64,000 bases of DNA from Rhodobacterales bacterium HKCCA1288 (GTDB taxonomy: Bacteria > Pseudomonadota > Alphaproteobacteria > Rhodobacterales > Rhodobacteraceae): positions 682,001 through 746,000 of the forward strand of contig CP065161.1 of the NCBI GenBank assembly GCA_015693905.1, given 5' to 3'. A program made the position numbers and the translations under genes. Below the pieces are notes generated by a model. The model saw nothing but the letters and a program-made list of their open reading frames with translations, was not told the origin of the DNA and did no database searches. Shown here piece by piece: positions 10,067 to 17,809 of this stretch (within the stretch, counting starts at the first letter, position 1; each line of letters starts with the position of its first letter).

Positions 10067-10966
10067 CTAAAAGCAGCGCGCGGCAGCCTCCGCTTCAAGC
10101 CGCGCCACCTCGGCGCGCAGCCCCGCTGACAAAGCCTCAACCAAACGCCCCAACCTGTCAGAGCGCCGATCTTGCTCGTGGCGCACAAGATAAAAGGCCC
10201 GTTTCAGGCTGATGTCATCCTTCAGCACAATCCGCAATTCGGGTGCGAATGGCAGTGCAAAATCATGCACAAATCCAATCCCGCCTTGCCGCAGCATTTG
10301 CAACTGCACCGCGACAGAATTTGACGCCATCTGCACCCGTCCGCGCCCCAACAACCCAAGATAGTCCAATTCTTTGTCGAAAATCATATCGGGAATATAG
10401 CCCACCACCGCATGATCCCGCGCCTTGGCCAGATCATCTGGCGGCGTCAGATCGGCGCGCATTGCCAAATGCAAATGATAGTCGGTGATCTTTTGCACCA
10501 AAAGCCGCCCCGCATCGGGTGGGCTGACAGTAATCGCCAAATCCGCTTCGCGCTTGGACAGGTTCACAACCCGCGGCAGGGCCAGAATTTGGATGTCGAG
10601 ATCAGGGTTATCGGCGCGAATGGCCGCGCAGACCTGTGGCAGCAAATAATTGGCGCAGCCATCAGGCGCGCCGATCCGCACCGTGCCAGACAACCCCGCC
10701 TGCCCCTGCCCGCCTGCAAGCGGAACGGCAAGGGCCGCCTCGGCAGCCTCGGCTGCGGGCAAAAGCTCCTCCCCGACACTGCTTAGGACATACCCTTGCG
10801 GGGATTTCACAAACAGCTCGGCCCCCAGCTGCGCCTCAAGACGTGCGATACGCCGCCCGATTGTGGCCGCATCAAGCCGCAGGGTTTTCCCTGCCCCTGT
10901 CAGGCTTTCGGCGCGCGCAACGGCCAGAAAGACACGGATATCATCCCAATTCATCGCCCCATCCAT
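10067..10966 (-). CDS. LysR-family transcriptional regulator, divergent from mmsA
   Basis: An N-terminal winged helix-turn-helix (WDDIRVFLAVARAESLTGAG) is followed by a LysR substrate-binding domain, about 299 aa in all. Two starts are close together, Met at 10966 and Met at 10954; the DNA-binding domain begins right after the second. The gene is divergent from the valine-degradation genes with a 104-base gap that contains a TTGCA-AAAA-TGCAA dyad. LysR proteins usually control a divergent neighbour, so it is a likely regulator of mmsA and the following genes. Its effector is not evident. Confidence 0.88.
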   Translation of the reverse strand: MDGAMNWDDIRVFLAVARAESLTGAGKTLRLDAATIGRRIARLEAQLGAELFVKSPQGYVLSSVGEELLPAAEAAEAALAVPLAGGQGQAGLSGTVRIGAPDGCANYLLPQVCAAIRADNPDLDIQILALPRVVNLSKREADLAITVSPPDAGRLLVQKITDYHLHLAMRADLTPPDDLAKARDHAVVGYIPDMIFDKELDYLGLLGRGRVQMASNSVAVQLQMLRQGGIGFVHDFALPFAPELRIVLKDDISLKRAFYLVRHEQDRRSDRLGRLVEALSAGLRAEVARLEAEAAARCF

Positions 10967-10967
10967 T

Positions 10968-10981
10968 TTGCAAAAATGCAA
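10968..10981. promoter_or_regulatory. Candidate LysR operator: 14-bp dyad
   Basis: TTGCA-AAAA-TGCAA is a perfect 5-bp inverted repeat next to the start of the LysR gene. A further half-site, TTGCAAG, lies at 11018-11024, nearer to mmsA; TGCAAG occurs in both copies. The arrangement of one full dyad near the regulator start and a second half-site toward the target promoter is common for LysR proteins. Binding is inferred only. Confidence 0.4.
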
Positions 10982-11070
10982 GACTAATTTGGATTTCTGC
11001 CTCTTTTCCCGACAGGATTGCAAGTATAGAAGGGCCACCAAGTGTAGATTTTCAACAAAAGGGTGGGATC

Positions 11071-12570
11071 ATGGAACAGATCGGTCACTGGATTAACGGC
11101 GCGCATGTCGCGGGCACATCGGGCCGCACAGCGGATGTCTTTAACCCCGCAACAGGGGAAGTGCAGGCGCAGGTGGCATTGGCCTCGCAGGAAGAAATGG
11201 ATCGCGCGATCGCCTCCGCCGCAGAGGCGCAAATTGCATGGGGCGCCACAAACCCACAACGCCGCGCGCGCGTGATGATGGAATTGGTGCGCCTTCTTAA
11301 CCGCGATATGGACAAACTGGCCGAGGCCATCAGCCGCGAACATGGCAAGACCTTCCCAGATGCGAAAGGCGATGTTCAGCGCGGGCTGGAGGTGATCGAA
11401 TTTTGCATCGGCGCACCGCATCTGCTGAAGGGTGAATTCACAGATGCCGCAGGCCCTGGCATTGACATGTATTCCATGCGCCAACCTTTGGGCGTTGTTG
11501 CAGGGATTACGCCGTTCAATTTTCCAGCGATGATCCCTTTGTGGAAATTGGGCCCTGCCTTGGCATCGGGCAACGCGATGATCCTCAAGCCTTCGGAACG
11601 TGATCCGTCCTGCCCGATGATGTTGGGTGCGCTTTTGAAAGAGGCGGGTTTGCCTGATGGCGTGTTCCAAGTGATCAATGGCGATAAGGGTGCTGTGGAT
11701 GCCATCTTGGACAGCGAGATCATTCAGGCCGTTGGCTTTGTTGGGTCGACCCCAATTGCGCAGTATATCTATAGCCGCGCGGCCGAAACAGGCAAACGCT
11801 GCCAATGCTTTGGCGGGGCGAAAAACCATATGATCATCATGCCCGATGCCGATATGGATCAGGCCGCTGACGCCTTGGTCGGCGCGGGCTATGGGGCGGC
11901 AGGCGAACGCTGCATGGCGATTTCCGTGGCCGTGCCAGTGGGTGACGAAACCGCAGATCGGTTGATCGAAAAACTTGTCCCTCGGATCGAGGCCTTGAAG
12001 GTCGGCCCTTATACCGCAGGCAATGATGTCGATTTCGGGCCAGTTGTTACCAAAGCCGCCAAGGAAAACATCCTGCGCCTTGTGCAAACAGGCGTGGATC
12101 AGGGCGCGGAATTGGTTGTCGATGGCCGCGATTTCAATCTGCAAGGCTATGAAAACGGGTTCTTTGTGGGCGCGCATCTCTTTGACCGCGTCACCCCTGA
12201 CATGGATATCTATAAGACCGAGATTTTCGGCCCCGTTCTGTCGACTGTGCGCGCCGCTTCTTACGAAGAGGCCTTGGGTCTTGCGATGGATCACGAATAT
12301 GGCAATGGCACCGCGATCTTTACCCGTGACGGCGATGCAGCGCGCGATTTTGCGTCCCGCGTGAATATCGGGATGGTTGGCATCAACGTGCCAATCCCTG
12401 TTCCCTTGGCCTATCACACCTTTGGCGGTTGGAAGCGGTCAGGCTTTGGCGATTTGAACCAGCACGGGCCAGATTCCTTCCGTTTCTACACCCGCACCAA
12501 AACCGTGACCTCGCGTTGGCCAAGCGGGATCAAGGAAGGGGCTGCGTTTAACTTCAAGGCAATGGATTGA
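11071..12570 (+). CDS. mmsA: Methylmalonate-semialdehyde dehydrogenase (CoA-acylating)
   Basis: MmsA oxidises methylmalonate semialdehyde to propionyl-CoA in the last dedicated step of valine degradation. The 499-aa aldehyde dehydrogenase has the catalytic Cys281 in GAAGERCMA and the N-terminal NAD-binding fold. Unlike hydrolytic aldehyde dehydrogenases, the CoA-acylating group lacks the usual general-base glutamate, which fits FGGAKNHMIIMPDAD here. The ATG at 11071 follows a GGGTGGGA ribosome-binding site. It leads the cluster mmsA, 3-hydroxyisobutyryl-CoA hydrolase, mmsB. Confidence 0.94.
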   Translation: MEQIGHWINGAHVAGTSGRTADVFNPATGEVQAQVALASQEEMDRAIASAAEAQIAWGATNPQRRARVMMELVRLLNRDMDKLAEAISREHGKTFPDAKGDVQRGLEVIEFCIGAPHLLKGEFTDAAGPGIDMYSMRQPLGVVAGITPFNFPAMIPLWKLGPALASGNAMILKPSERDPSCPMMLGALLKEAGLPDGVFQVINGDKGAVDAILDSEIIQAVGFVGSTPIAQYIYSRAAETGKRCQCFGGAKNHMIIMPDADMDQAADALVGAGYGAAGERCMAISVAVPVGDETADRLIEKLVPRIEALKVGPYTAGNDVDFGPVVTKAAKENILRLVQTGVDQGAELVVDGRDFNLQGYENGFFVGAHLFDRVTPDMDIYKTEIFGPVLSTVRAASYEEALGLAMDHEYGNGTAIFTRDGDAARDFASRVNIGMVGINVPIPVPLAYHTFGGWKRSGFGDLNQHGPDSFRFYTRTKTVTSRWPSGIKEGAAFNFKAMD

Positions 12571-12603
12571 TCCTGCCGCGAAAATCACCAAACTTAAGAC
12601 AAG

Positions 12604-12628
12604 CCCCCGCGCAGACCTTGCGCGGGGG
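12604..12628 (+). terminator. Strong hairpin between mmsA and the hydrolase gene
   Basis: CCCCCGCGCA and TGCGCGGGGG form a perfect 10-bp stem around a GACCT loop. It is followed by TTCGCT and not a T-run, so complete termination is doubtful. A partial terminator or a 3'-end stabiliser for the mmsA message is more likely, giving mmsA a different level from the two downstream genes. Confidence 0.55.
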
Positions 12629-12654
12629 TTCGCTGTGACACTAGGGAGGGGGCC

Positions 12655-13704
12655 ATGAGCGAGACAGAGTTTCTCAACATCCGAAAAGACGGGCGCGCAG
12701 GTCGTATCACGCTGACGCGGCCACAGGCCCTGAATGCGCTATCGCAATCCATGTGCGCGGAAATTGCCGCAACGATTGACGCATGGGCCACGGATGAGAC
12801 AGTCGAGATTGTGATCCTAGATGCAACGGGCGAGCGGGCCTTTTGTGCAGGCGGGGATATTGCCGAAATTTACGAGGCGGGTCGCGCGGGCGATATGGAG
12901 ATTGGCGCACGCTACTGGGCCGATGAATATCGCATGAACGCAAAGCTATTCCACTTCCCCCGCCCTGTGATCAGCTTCATGCAAGGCTATACGATGGGCG
13001 GCGGCGTTGGGTTGGGCTGTCACGCCTCGCATCGTATCGTGGGCGACAGCAGCATTCTTGCCATGCCCGAGGTTGGAATCGGCCTTGTGCCAGATGTCGG
13101 CGGCACTTTGATCTTGAGCCGCGCCCAAGGTCGCTTGGGCGAATATCTGGGCGTCACGGGCGCGCGGATGACAGGGGCCGATGCGATTTACGCAGGCTTT
13201 GCGGATTATTATATTCCTGAGGCGGATTGGCCCACATTGATTACCCAGCTTTGCGAAAGCGCGAATTATGATTTGGTAGATCAGGCCGCCGCAGGCCACA
13301 GCTCCCCTGTGGCCCCGCTTGCCGCCCTGCAAGCCGAGATTGACCACCATTTTGGTGGCGAAACCCTACGCGATATTCTCAATGCGTTGGAATTCTCTGA
13401 CAGCGATTTTGCAAAATCCACCTTAGCCGAGATGGGCAAGAAATCACCCCTGTCGATGGCCTGCACGGTGGAACTGGTGCATCGTGCGCGCCTGCGCGAC
13501 ACAATCGAAAATGCGCTAGAGCAGGAATACCGCTTTACCTCGCGCGCGGTGGAAAAGGCCGATTTCCTAGAGGGTGTGCGAGCGCAGATCATCGACAAAG
13601 ACCGCAACCCGAATTGGATGCATAGCAGCCCGCGCGATGTGCCGCCTGCGATGGTGGCATCGCTGCTCTTGCCATTGGGGCCACGGGCGCTGAAACTGGA
13701 TTAA
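12655..13704 (+). CDS. 3-hydroxyisobutyryl-CoA hydrolase (crotonase superfamily)
   Basis: The 349-aa protein has crotonase-fold motifs: NALSQSM, FCAGGDIAEIY for the oxyanion hole, MGGGVGLGCHASHRI and MPEVGIGLVPDVGG. The length and the LVPDVGG segment favour a hydrolase of the HIBCH type over a plain enoyl-CoA hydratase of about 260 aa. Position between mmsA and mmsB supports a role in valine breakdown: hydrolysis of 3-hydroxyisobutyryl-CoA to the free acid that MmsB oxidises. GGGAGGGGG directly precedes the ATG. Confidence 0.88.
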   Translation: MSETEFLNIRKDGRAGRITLTRPQALNALSQSMCAEIAATIDAWATDETVEIVILDATGERAFCAGGDIAEIYEAGRAGDMEIGARYWADEYRMNAKLFHFPRPVISFMQGYTMGGGVGLGCHASHRIVGDSSILAMPEVGIGLVPDVGGTLILSRAQGRLGEYLGVTGARMTGADAIYAGFADYYIPEADWPTLITQLCESANYDLVDQAAAGHSSPVAPLAALQAEIDHHFGGETLRDILNALEFSDSDFAKSTLAEMGKKSPLSMACTVELVHRARLRDTIENALEQEYRFTSRAVEKADFLEGVRAQIIDKDRNPNWMHSSPRDVPPAMVASLLLPLGPRALKLD

Positions 13705-13725
13705 GCGAGAATAAGGGGCCAAATC

Positions 13726-14601
13726 ATGCAGATCGCATTCATCGGATTGGGCAATATGGGTGCACCCATGGCGCTTAATTTGCAAAACGCAGGTCACAGG
13801 GTCACGGGGTTCGACACGGCTGCCGCACCTGACGGGATCGCCTGCGCCACATCGGCAGCGAAGGCCGCCCAAGGGGCTGAAGTGGTGATCACCATGCTGC
13901 CCAATGGCAGGATTGCGCGCGCCGTGGCGGATGAAGTTTTGGCCGTTCTGCCACAGGGCGCGCTGGTGATTGATTGCTCAACCATTGAGGTTGACGCGGC
14001 CCGCGCAATTGCCGAGGCCGCCGCCGCGAAAGGGATCGGATTTCTCGATGCGCCCGTCTCAGGGGGCGTTGGTGGGGCGGCGGCAGGCACGCTGACATTC
14101 ATGGTCGGCGGGAATGAGGCGGATTTCACCCGCGCCGCGCCCCTGTTCGAAATCATGGGGCAAAAGGCCGTGCATTGCGGTGCAGCGGGAAATGGTCAGG
14201 CGGCAAAGATCTGCAACAATATGATCCTAGGGATCACTATGATTGGCACATGCGAGGCTTTTGCGCTGGCCGATAAGCTGGGTCTTGAGCGGCAGGCGAT
14301 GTTTGATGTTGTCTCGACCTCATCGGGTGCCAGTTGGTCGATCAATGCCTATTGCCCTGCCCCCGGTGTTGGGCCGCAAAGCCCCGCTGATAACGGCTAC
14401 AAGCCTGGATTTGCGGCGGAATTGATGCTGAAAGATCTGCGCCTGTCGCAGGATGCCGCAACGGCCGCGGATGCCGCCACCCCGCTTGGCGCATTGGCCG
14501 AGGCGATCTATACGCAATTTGTCGAAAACGAAGATGGGCGCGGCAAAGATTTCTCTGCCATGCTGCCACGCTTGGCCGCAATGGGCAGAAAAAGCACCTA
14601 A
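13726..14601 (+). CDS. mmsB: 3-hydroxyisobutyrate dehydrogenase
   Basis: MmsB oxidises 3-hydroxyisobutyrate to methylmalonate semialdehyde with NAD, feeding MmsA. The 291-aa product has the dinucleotide motif GLGNMG at residues 7-12, the substrate motif DAPVSGGVGGA, and the catalytic lysine at 161 in GNGQAAKICNNM. It starts 21 bases after the hydrolase gene and ends in a strong terminator, closing the valine operon. Confidence 0.94.
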   Translation: MQIAFIGLGNMGAPMALNLQNAGHRVTGFDTAAAPDGIACATSAAKAAQGAEVVITMLPNGRIARAVADEVLAVLPQGALVIDCSTIEVDAARAIAEAAAAKGIGFLDAPVSGGVGGAAAGTLTFMVGGNEADFTRAAPLFEIMGQKAVHCGAAGNGQAAKICNNMILGITMIGTCEAFALADKLGLERQAMFDVVSTSSGASWSINAYCPAPGVGPQSPADNGYKPGFAAELMLKDLRLSQDAATAADAATPLGALAEAIYTQFVENEDGRGKDFSAMLPRLAAMGRKST

Positions 14602-14616
14602 TTTACAAAAATATTT

Positions 14617-14643
14617 CCCCGCCCTCTTGTGGCGGGGTTTTTT
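14617..14643 (+). terminator. Rho-independent terminator after mmsB
   Basis: CCCCGCC and GGCGGGG form a 7-bp GC stem around a 7-base loop, followed by six T. It closes the valine-degradation cluster. Confidence 0.9.
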
Positions 14644-14655
14644 CTGCCCATATGT

Positions 14656-14676
14656 GTTAATGTAATTAACATTAAC
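14656..14676. promoter_or_regulatory. 21-bp inverted repeat upstream of the DUF2852 gene
   Basis: GTTAATGT and ACATTAAC are perfect 8-bp arms separated by AATTA, and the ATTAAC unit is repeated once more directly after. The site is very AT-rich compared with its surroundings and lies 37 bases before the ATG. It looks like an operator or UP-like element. The TTAA spacing does not fit the CtrA pattern (TTAA-N7-TTAA). Confidence 0.5.
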
Positions 14677-14712
14677 ATTATGGCGCGGCTGCGCAGCAAA
14701 GGAGAAACGCAT

Positions 14713-15114
14713 ATGCAAAGCCAAACACTTATGCCCCCTGCCCCTGTTCAAGGTTGGTTCTCGCGGGCCGAGGCGTTTTTGGATCAACGTGGCAAACCCG
14801 CATGGATTGCCGCGATGGTTCTGGGGTTCATCCTATTTTGGCCCGTAGGTCTGGCCCTTCTATTTTATATGATCTGGAGAAAAGACATGTTCAAAACCTG
14901 CAAAAAATCGCGCCATGCTCACATGGGTGGCAGCACAGGCAACAGCGCCTTTGACGCCTATAAGGCCGATACGCTTAAGCGCCTTGAGGAGGAGCAGCGC
15001 GCTTTTGAAGGGTTTCTTGGACGTCTGCGCGACGCCAAGGACAAAACCGAATTTGACGCCTTTATGAAAGAGCGTGATGCAAAAACAGGCGCCCCGGCCC
15101 CACAGGCCGAGTGA
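14713..15114 (+). CDS. DUF2852 membrane protein
   Basis: The 133-aa protein has one clear hydrophobic segment (PAWIAAMVLGFILFWPVGLA, continuing to about residue 55), a short basic stretch with a Cys, and a charged C-terminal half that could be helical or coiled-coil (KRLEEEQRAFEGFLGRLRDA). This matches the DUF2852 proteins common in Rhodobacterales, whose function is unknown to me. ATG at 14713 has AAGGAG upstream. It is monocistronic, between two terminators, and has the AT-rich inverted repeat in its promoter region. Confidence 0.8.
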   Translation: MQSQTLMPPAPVQGWFSRAEAFLDQRGKPAWIAAMVLGFILFWPVGLALLFYMIWRKDMFKTCKKSRHAHMGGSTGNSAFDAYKADTLKRLEEEQRAFEGFLGRLRDAKDKTEFDAFMKERDAKTGAPAPQAE

Positions 15115-15131
15115 TCCATAAATGCAACGCT

Positions 15132-15160
15132 TACCCCACCCTGCGCTTTTGGGTGGGGTA
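15132..15160 (+). terminator. Terminator after the DUF2852 gene
   Basis: TACCCCACCC and GGGTGGGGTA form a perfect 10-bp stem with a 9-base loop. The following tggttcttct is only moderately T-rich. Confidence 0.75.
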
Positions 15161-15204
15161 TGGTTCTTCTCACCCTGCCCCGAAGCCATTAGGTTACACC
15201 CATC

Positions 15205-15389
15205 ATGTCTCACCTGCCCGATCCTTACGCGCAAAGCGAATTTTATTCTTATGTCGCGCTCAAACGCTTTGGCGCTTGGGTGATTGATGTTCTGGTGATC
15301 ACTGTGATCTTGCTGATTGCAGGGATTTTCACAGTGGGGCTTGCGTGGTTTTTCTGGCCCGTATTCTTTGTGGCGCTTTCTTTTGTCTA
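15205..15389 (+). pseudogene. RDD-family membrane protein, 5' part (interrupted by an IS)
   Basis: The first 61 codons encode the start of an RDD protein: a charged N-terminus with KRFGAWVIDVLV (the R and D signature region) and a transmembrane stretch reaching VFFVALSFV. The gene is cut by an IS630-type element inserted at TA (15388-15389). Reading on into the element adds only junk up to a stop at 15429. The remaining 82 codons lie on the other side of the element. Joining 15205-15387 to 16530-16778 gives an intact 143-aa RDD reading frame. Confidence 0.88.
15388..15389. repeat. TA target-site duplication, left copy
   Basis: TA is duplicated at 15388-15389 and 16530-16531 on the two sides of the element, as expected for the IS630/Tc1-mariner group. 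The T is codon position 1 in both RDD fragments, which confirms the junctions. Confidence 0.8.
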
Positions 15390-15419
15390 TACCGCGCTTA
15401 CTCCAAAACCCGAAAATCC
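15390..15419 (+). repeat. Left terminal inverted repeat of the IS630 element
   Basis: Imperfect 30-base inverted repeat (17 identities) with the right end at 16500-16529. The transposase stop codon at 15398-15400 lies inside it. Confidence 0.65.
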
Positions 15420-16465
15420 TCGTGAGTGACGACCCTGAAGCTATCTGACACCTGATCACGGAATGTTTTCCACTCTTTGGGCAGGGTCTCTCGAAAGAAC
15501 CTCAGGATCGCATCTGCGAACTTCTTTTGTGTGGGGTAGTAGCGATTGTGAGTGACGTATTGGTGCATGACCGCCCATAATCGTTCTATCGGATTTAGGT
15601 GCGGGCAATAAGGCGGTAGCTGGATCAGTCGTATGCGGCAGTCTGGTCGTTTGAGGAATTCGCGCACGTCCGGGCCCTTATGGTAAGCCGCATTATCCCA
15701 GATGACATAGATGATCCGCGAGAGAGGATTGCGTTCCTCAATCTTGGCCAGAAGCTGGGCGGCACTGACCCCGTCTACGGTGGTTGGTTCGACAAAGGGC
15801 GCATCAAAATTCTCAAGGTTGAGCGCGCCATGGATATTAACCCGCCCGCGTCCCGCGGTGGTTGTCACGGTGGGCTTTGATCCTGCCTTGACCCAGCCAA
15901 ACGCAGGCTTTGTCTGATATTCGGGATGCACCGCATCGGCGAAATACACGGCTTCATCGGCGCCCAACCCGTTCAGCAGCTGCTCGTATAGCGCAATGAA
16001 TTCGGCTTGTTTCTCTTCAGATGCAACGCGTGGCAGCCCTTTCGGCTTCCGGTATTCATAGCCCAGCCGCGACAGAAGCTTGATGCAGCCCGAGTGGGAA
16101 TAGTCCACGCCATATTGTGCCGCGATGTACGCCCTGATCTCGACAGTCGATCGACAGAAGCGGTCGTCCAGCCAGGTGCAAAGCTCCGTCTCTTGAGCTG
16201 TCGTCATGCGGGACTGACCACCCTTCCAGCCGTCGGTCGAAAGCGCGTCCCAGCCGCCCTCTCGGTAGGTCTTGTACCAGCCCCGAATGGTATCATCGTC
16301 CAGATACAGAAACTCCGCGATAGCCTGACAGGACTTACCGTCATCAAGGAGCAGGATTGCATTGGCGCGCCGTGCAACGCCGTGATCTTCGCGCTGGCTA
16401 CGCACGCAAACCTCAAGTTCACGCCGTTCTGAAGAGGAGAGAAAACCGGGACGGATCATGCGCAT
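15398..16465 (-). CDS. IS630-family transposase
   Basis: The product (355 aa from the ATG at 16465; 361 aa from an in-frame GTG at 16483) has an N-terminal helix-turn-helix region (RRANAILLLDDGKSCQAIAE, then TIRGWYKTYREGGWDAL) and a DDE domain. The catalytic acids appear in YFADAVHPEY, VIWDNAAYHKGP and LNPIERLWAVMHQ, which is the DD(x)E layout of IS630. No frameshift or stop is seen, so it may be active. The choice between the two starts is open because neither has a strong ribosome-binding site. Confidence 0.93.
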   Translation of the reverse strand: MRMIRPGFLSSSERRELEVCVRSQREDHGVARRANAILLLDDGKSCQAIAEFLYLDDDTIRGWYKTYREGGWDALSTDGWKGGQSRMTTAQETELCTWLDDRFCRSTVEIRAYIAAQYGVDYSHSGCIKLLSRLGYEYRKPKGLPRVASEEKQAEFIALYEQLLNGLGADEAVYFADAVHPEYQTKPAFGWVKAGSKPTVTTTAGRGRVNIHGALNLENFDAPFVEPTTVDGVSAAQLLAKIEERNPLSRIIYVIWDNAAYHKGPDVREFLKRPDCRIRLIQLPPYCPHLNPIERLWAVMHQYVTHNRYYPTQKKFADAILRFFRETLPKEWKTFRDQVSDSFRVVTHEDFRVLE

Positions 16466-16499
16466 ATCTGAATCGTTGCCCACTCGAACGTCAACCCTT

Positions 16500-16529
16500 C
16501 AAATCTCGGTTCTTCAATGACTCCCAGTA
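16500..16529 (-). repeat. Right terminal inverted repeat of the IS630 element
   Basis: Read inward from 16529 it begins TACTGGGAG and aligns with the left terminus; the best matching stretch is AACCGAGA against ACCCGAAA. Confidence 0.65.
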
Positions 16530-16778
16530 TATCGATGGTTTACCATTGCCAGCCAATCCGCCACATGGGGGATGCGGATCATGGCGATTGAATTGCGCAA
16601 TGCAACGGGCGCGCGGCTCAATAGTTTCGAGGCGATGATGCATACGTTTTTGTTCATGCTCGCCTCTGGCTTTGTTCTGCCGCAAACGATTTCTGCCCTC
16701 ATGATGATTTTGGGCCCGCGCAAACAGGGTCTGCACGATCTTTTCTTAGGCACAGTCGCCATAAATCGCCCGCAATAA
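16530..16778 (+). pseudogene. RDD-family membrane protein, 3' part
   Basis: This stretch encodes the other 82 residues of the interrupted RDD protein, starting at the second TA copy. It includes SATWGMRIMAIELRNATG, the conserved T/S-PG(K/M)R-like RDD segment, a further hydrophobic region and the typical end GLHDLFLGTVAINRP. An internal ATG at 16572 could start a 68-aa fragment, but there is no sign that this would be functional. It ends 90 bases before bpt. Confidence 0.85.
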
Positions 16779-16868
16779 GCGCGCAGTTTTCGCGGTATGG
16801 TTGCAATTTACTTGCCCATGCCCCTACATTGAGGCAGGCTATATTCAAATTTTCGCCGCTGAGGATCC

Positions 16869-17717
16869 ATGCGCCACACTTTACCGATTGCACCGCAATT
16901 CTATGTGACTGCACCTCAAACCTGCCCTTACCTTCCAAATCGGCGGGAAAGAAAGCTTTTTACCGCATTACAGGGCGATCATGCGACTGAACTGAACGAT
17001 AGCCTATCGAAGCAAGGCTTTCGCCGCTCGCAAAATGTGCTCTATCGCCCCGCTTGCGCTGATTGCACCGCCTGTCTCTCTGCGCGGATCAGGGTGGCGG
17101 ATTTCGTACCAAGCAAAAGCCAAAAACGCACCAAAAAGCGCAATCTGGGGATGACCCGCAATGCCCGCGCCCCTTGGGCCACGGAAGAGCAATTCACCCT
17201 TTTCCGCCGCTATCTAGATGCGCGCCACGCCGATGGCGGCATGGCCGACATGGATGTGTTCGAATTTGCCGCGATGATTGAAGAAACACCCGTGCGCTCG
17301 CGCGTGGTGGAATATCGCGATGCGGGCAAGGATGCGGGATTAGCGGCGGTCTGCCTGACCGATATTCTCGATGACGGTCTCAGCCTTGTCTATTCCTTCT
17401 TTGATCCTGATTTGGATCACAGATCACTTGGCACGCATGTGATCTTGGATCATATCGATCTCGCACGCGAGGCAGGGCTGCCCTATGTCTATCTCGGCTA
17501 TTGGGTGCCGGGGTCGGATAAAATGGCCTATAAGGCGCGGTTCTCAGCCCTGGAAATATATGTTTATGGCGCGTGGCAGGATATCGGAAATCCTGATGAA
17601 TATTCCAACCAGACGCACCCTTTGTCGGTTGATCCGATTGCGCAACAGGTGGCGCAGATTTCCTTGCCAGACTTGATGGCCCCGCAGACAGCGAAATCTT
17701 CGCAAGACACGCCCTGA
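16869..17717 (+). CDS. bpt: Aspartate/glutamate leucyltransferase (bacterial N-end rule)
   Basis: Bpt attaches leucine from Leu-tRNA to proteins with N-terminal Asp or Glu and so marks them for ClpS/ClpAP. The 282-aa product has the family's N-terminal cysteine cluster (QTCPYLP and [10 protein letters not shown]) and the GNAT-like C-terminal half with [11 protein letters not shown] and [18 protein letters not shown]. Homologues are often annotated as arginyltransferases, but this short bacterial form belongs with Bpt. It is followed by a bidirectional terminator facing the TRAP operon. Confidence 0.93.
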   Translation: MRHTLPIAPQFYVTAPQTCPYLPNRRERKLFTALQGDHATELNDSLSKQGFRRSQNVLYRPACADCTACLSARIRVADFVPSKSQKRTKKRNLGMTRNARAPWATEEQFTLFRRYLDARHADGGMADMDVFEFAAMIEETPVRSRVVEYRDAGKDAGLAAVCLTDILDDGLSLVYSFFDPDLDHRSLGTHVILDHIDLAREAGLPYVYLGYWVPGSDKMAYKARFSALEIYVYGAWQDIGNPDEYSNQTHPLSVDPIAQQVAQISLPDLMAPQTAKSSQDTP

Positions 17718-17758
17718 GGCCAACCCGTTTCACATCAGTATAAGCACCAAACGCAAAC

Positions 17759-17788
17759 GGCCCCCCAAATTGGGGGGCCGCGCTTTTT
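17759..17788. terminator. Bidirectional terminator between bpt and the TRAP operon
   Basis: GGCCCCCC and GGGGGGCC form an 8-bp GC stem around a 5-base loop, followed on the plus strand by GCGCTTTTT. The hairpin is symmetric and can also serve the minus-strand dctM transcript, which ends at 17810. Confidence 0.85.
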
Positions 17789-17809
17789 CATGCACCCTGT
17801 CCTCTGCCC

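Larger units (their letters stand above)
15390..16529 (-). mobile_element. IS630-family insertion sequence, 1,140 bp
   Basis: The ends were set from the interrupted RDD frame. The 30-base termini both begin TAC reading inward and match at 17 of 30 positions, with a common ACC(C)GA core (left 15390-15419, right 16500-16529). One transposase gene fills the element on the minus strand. Flanking TA duplications and a single DDE transposase are typical of IS630. The element appears intact and inserted recently, since both halves of the host gene still read open. Confidence 0.85.

Noticed and set aside
10984-12417. 477-codon open frame on the minus strand opposite mmsA
   Set aside because: It mirrors the codon periodicity of the well-conserved mmsA, has no family-like motif and no separate ribosome-binding site.
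14656-14676. CtrA site upstream of DUF2852
   Set aside because: TTAA copies are spaced by 5, 2 or 11 bases, not the 7 of the CtrA consensus.
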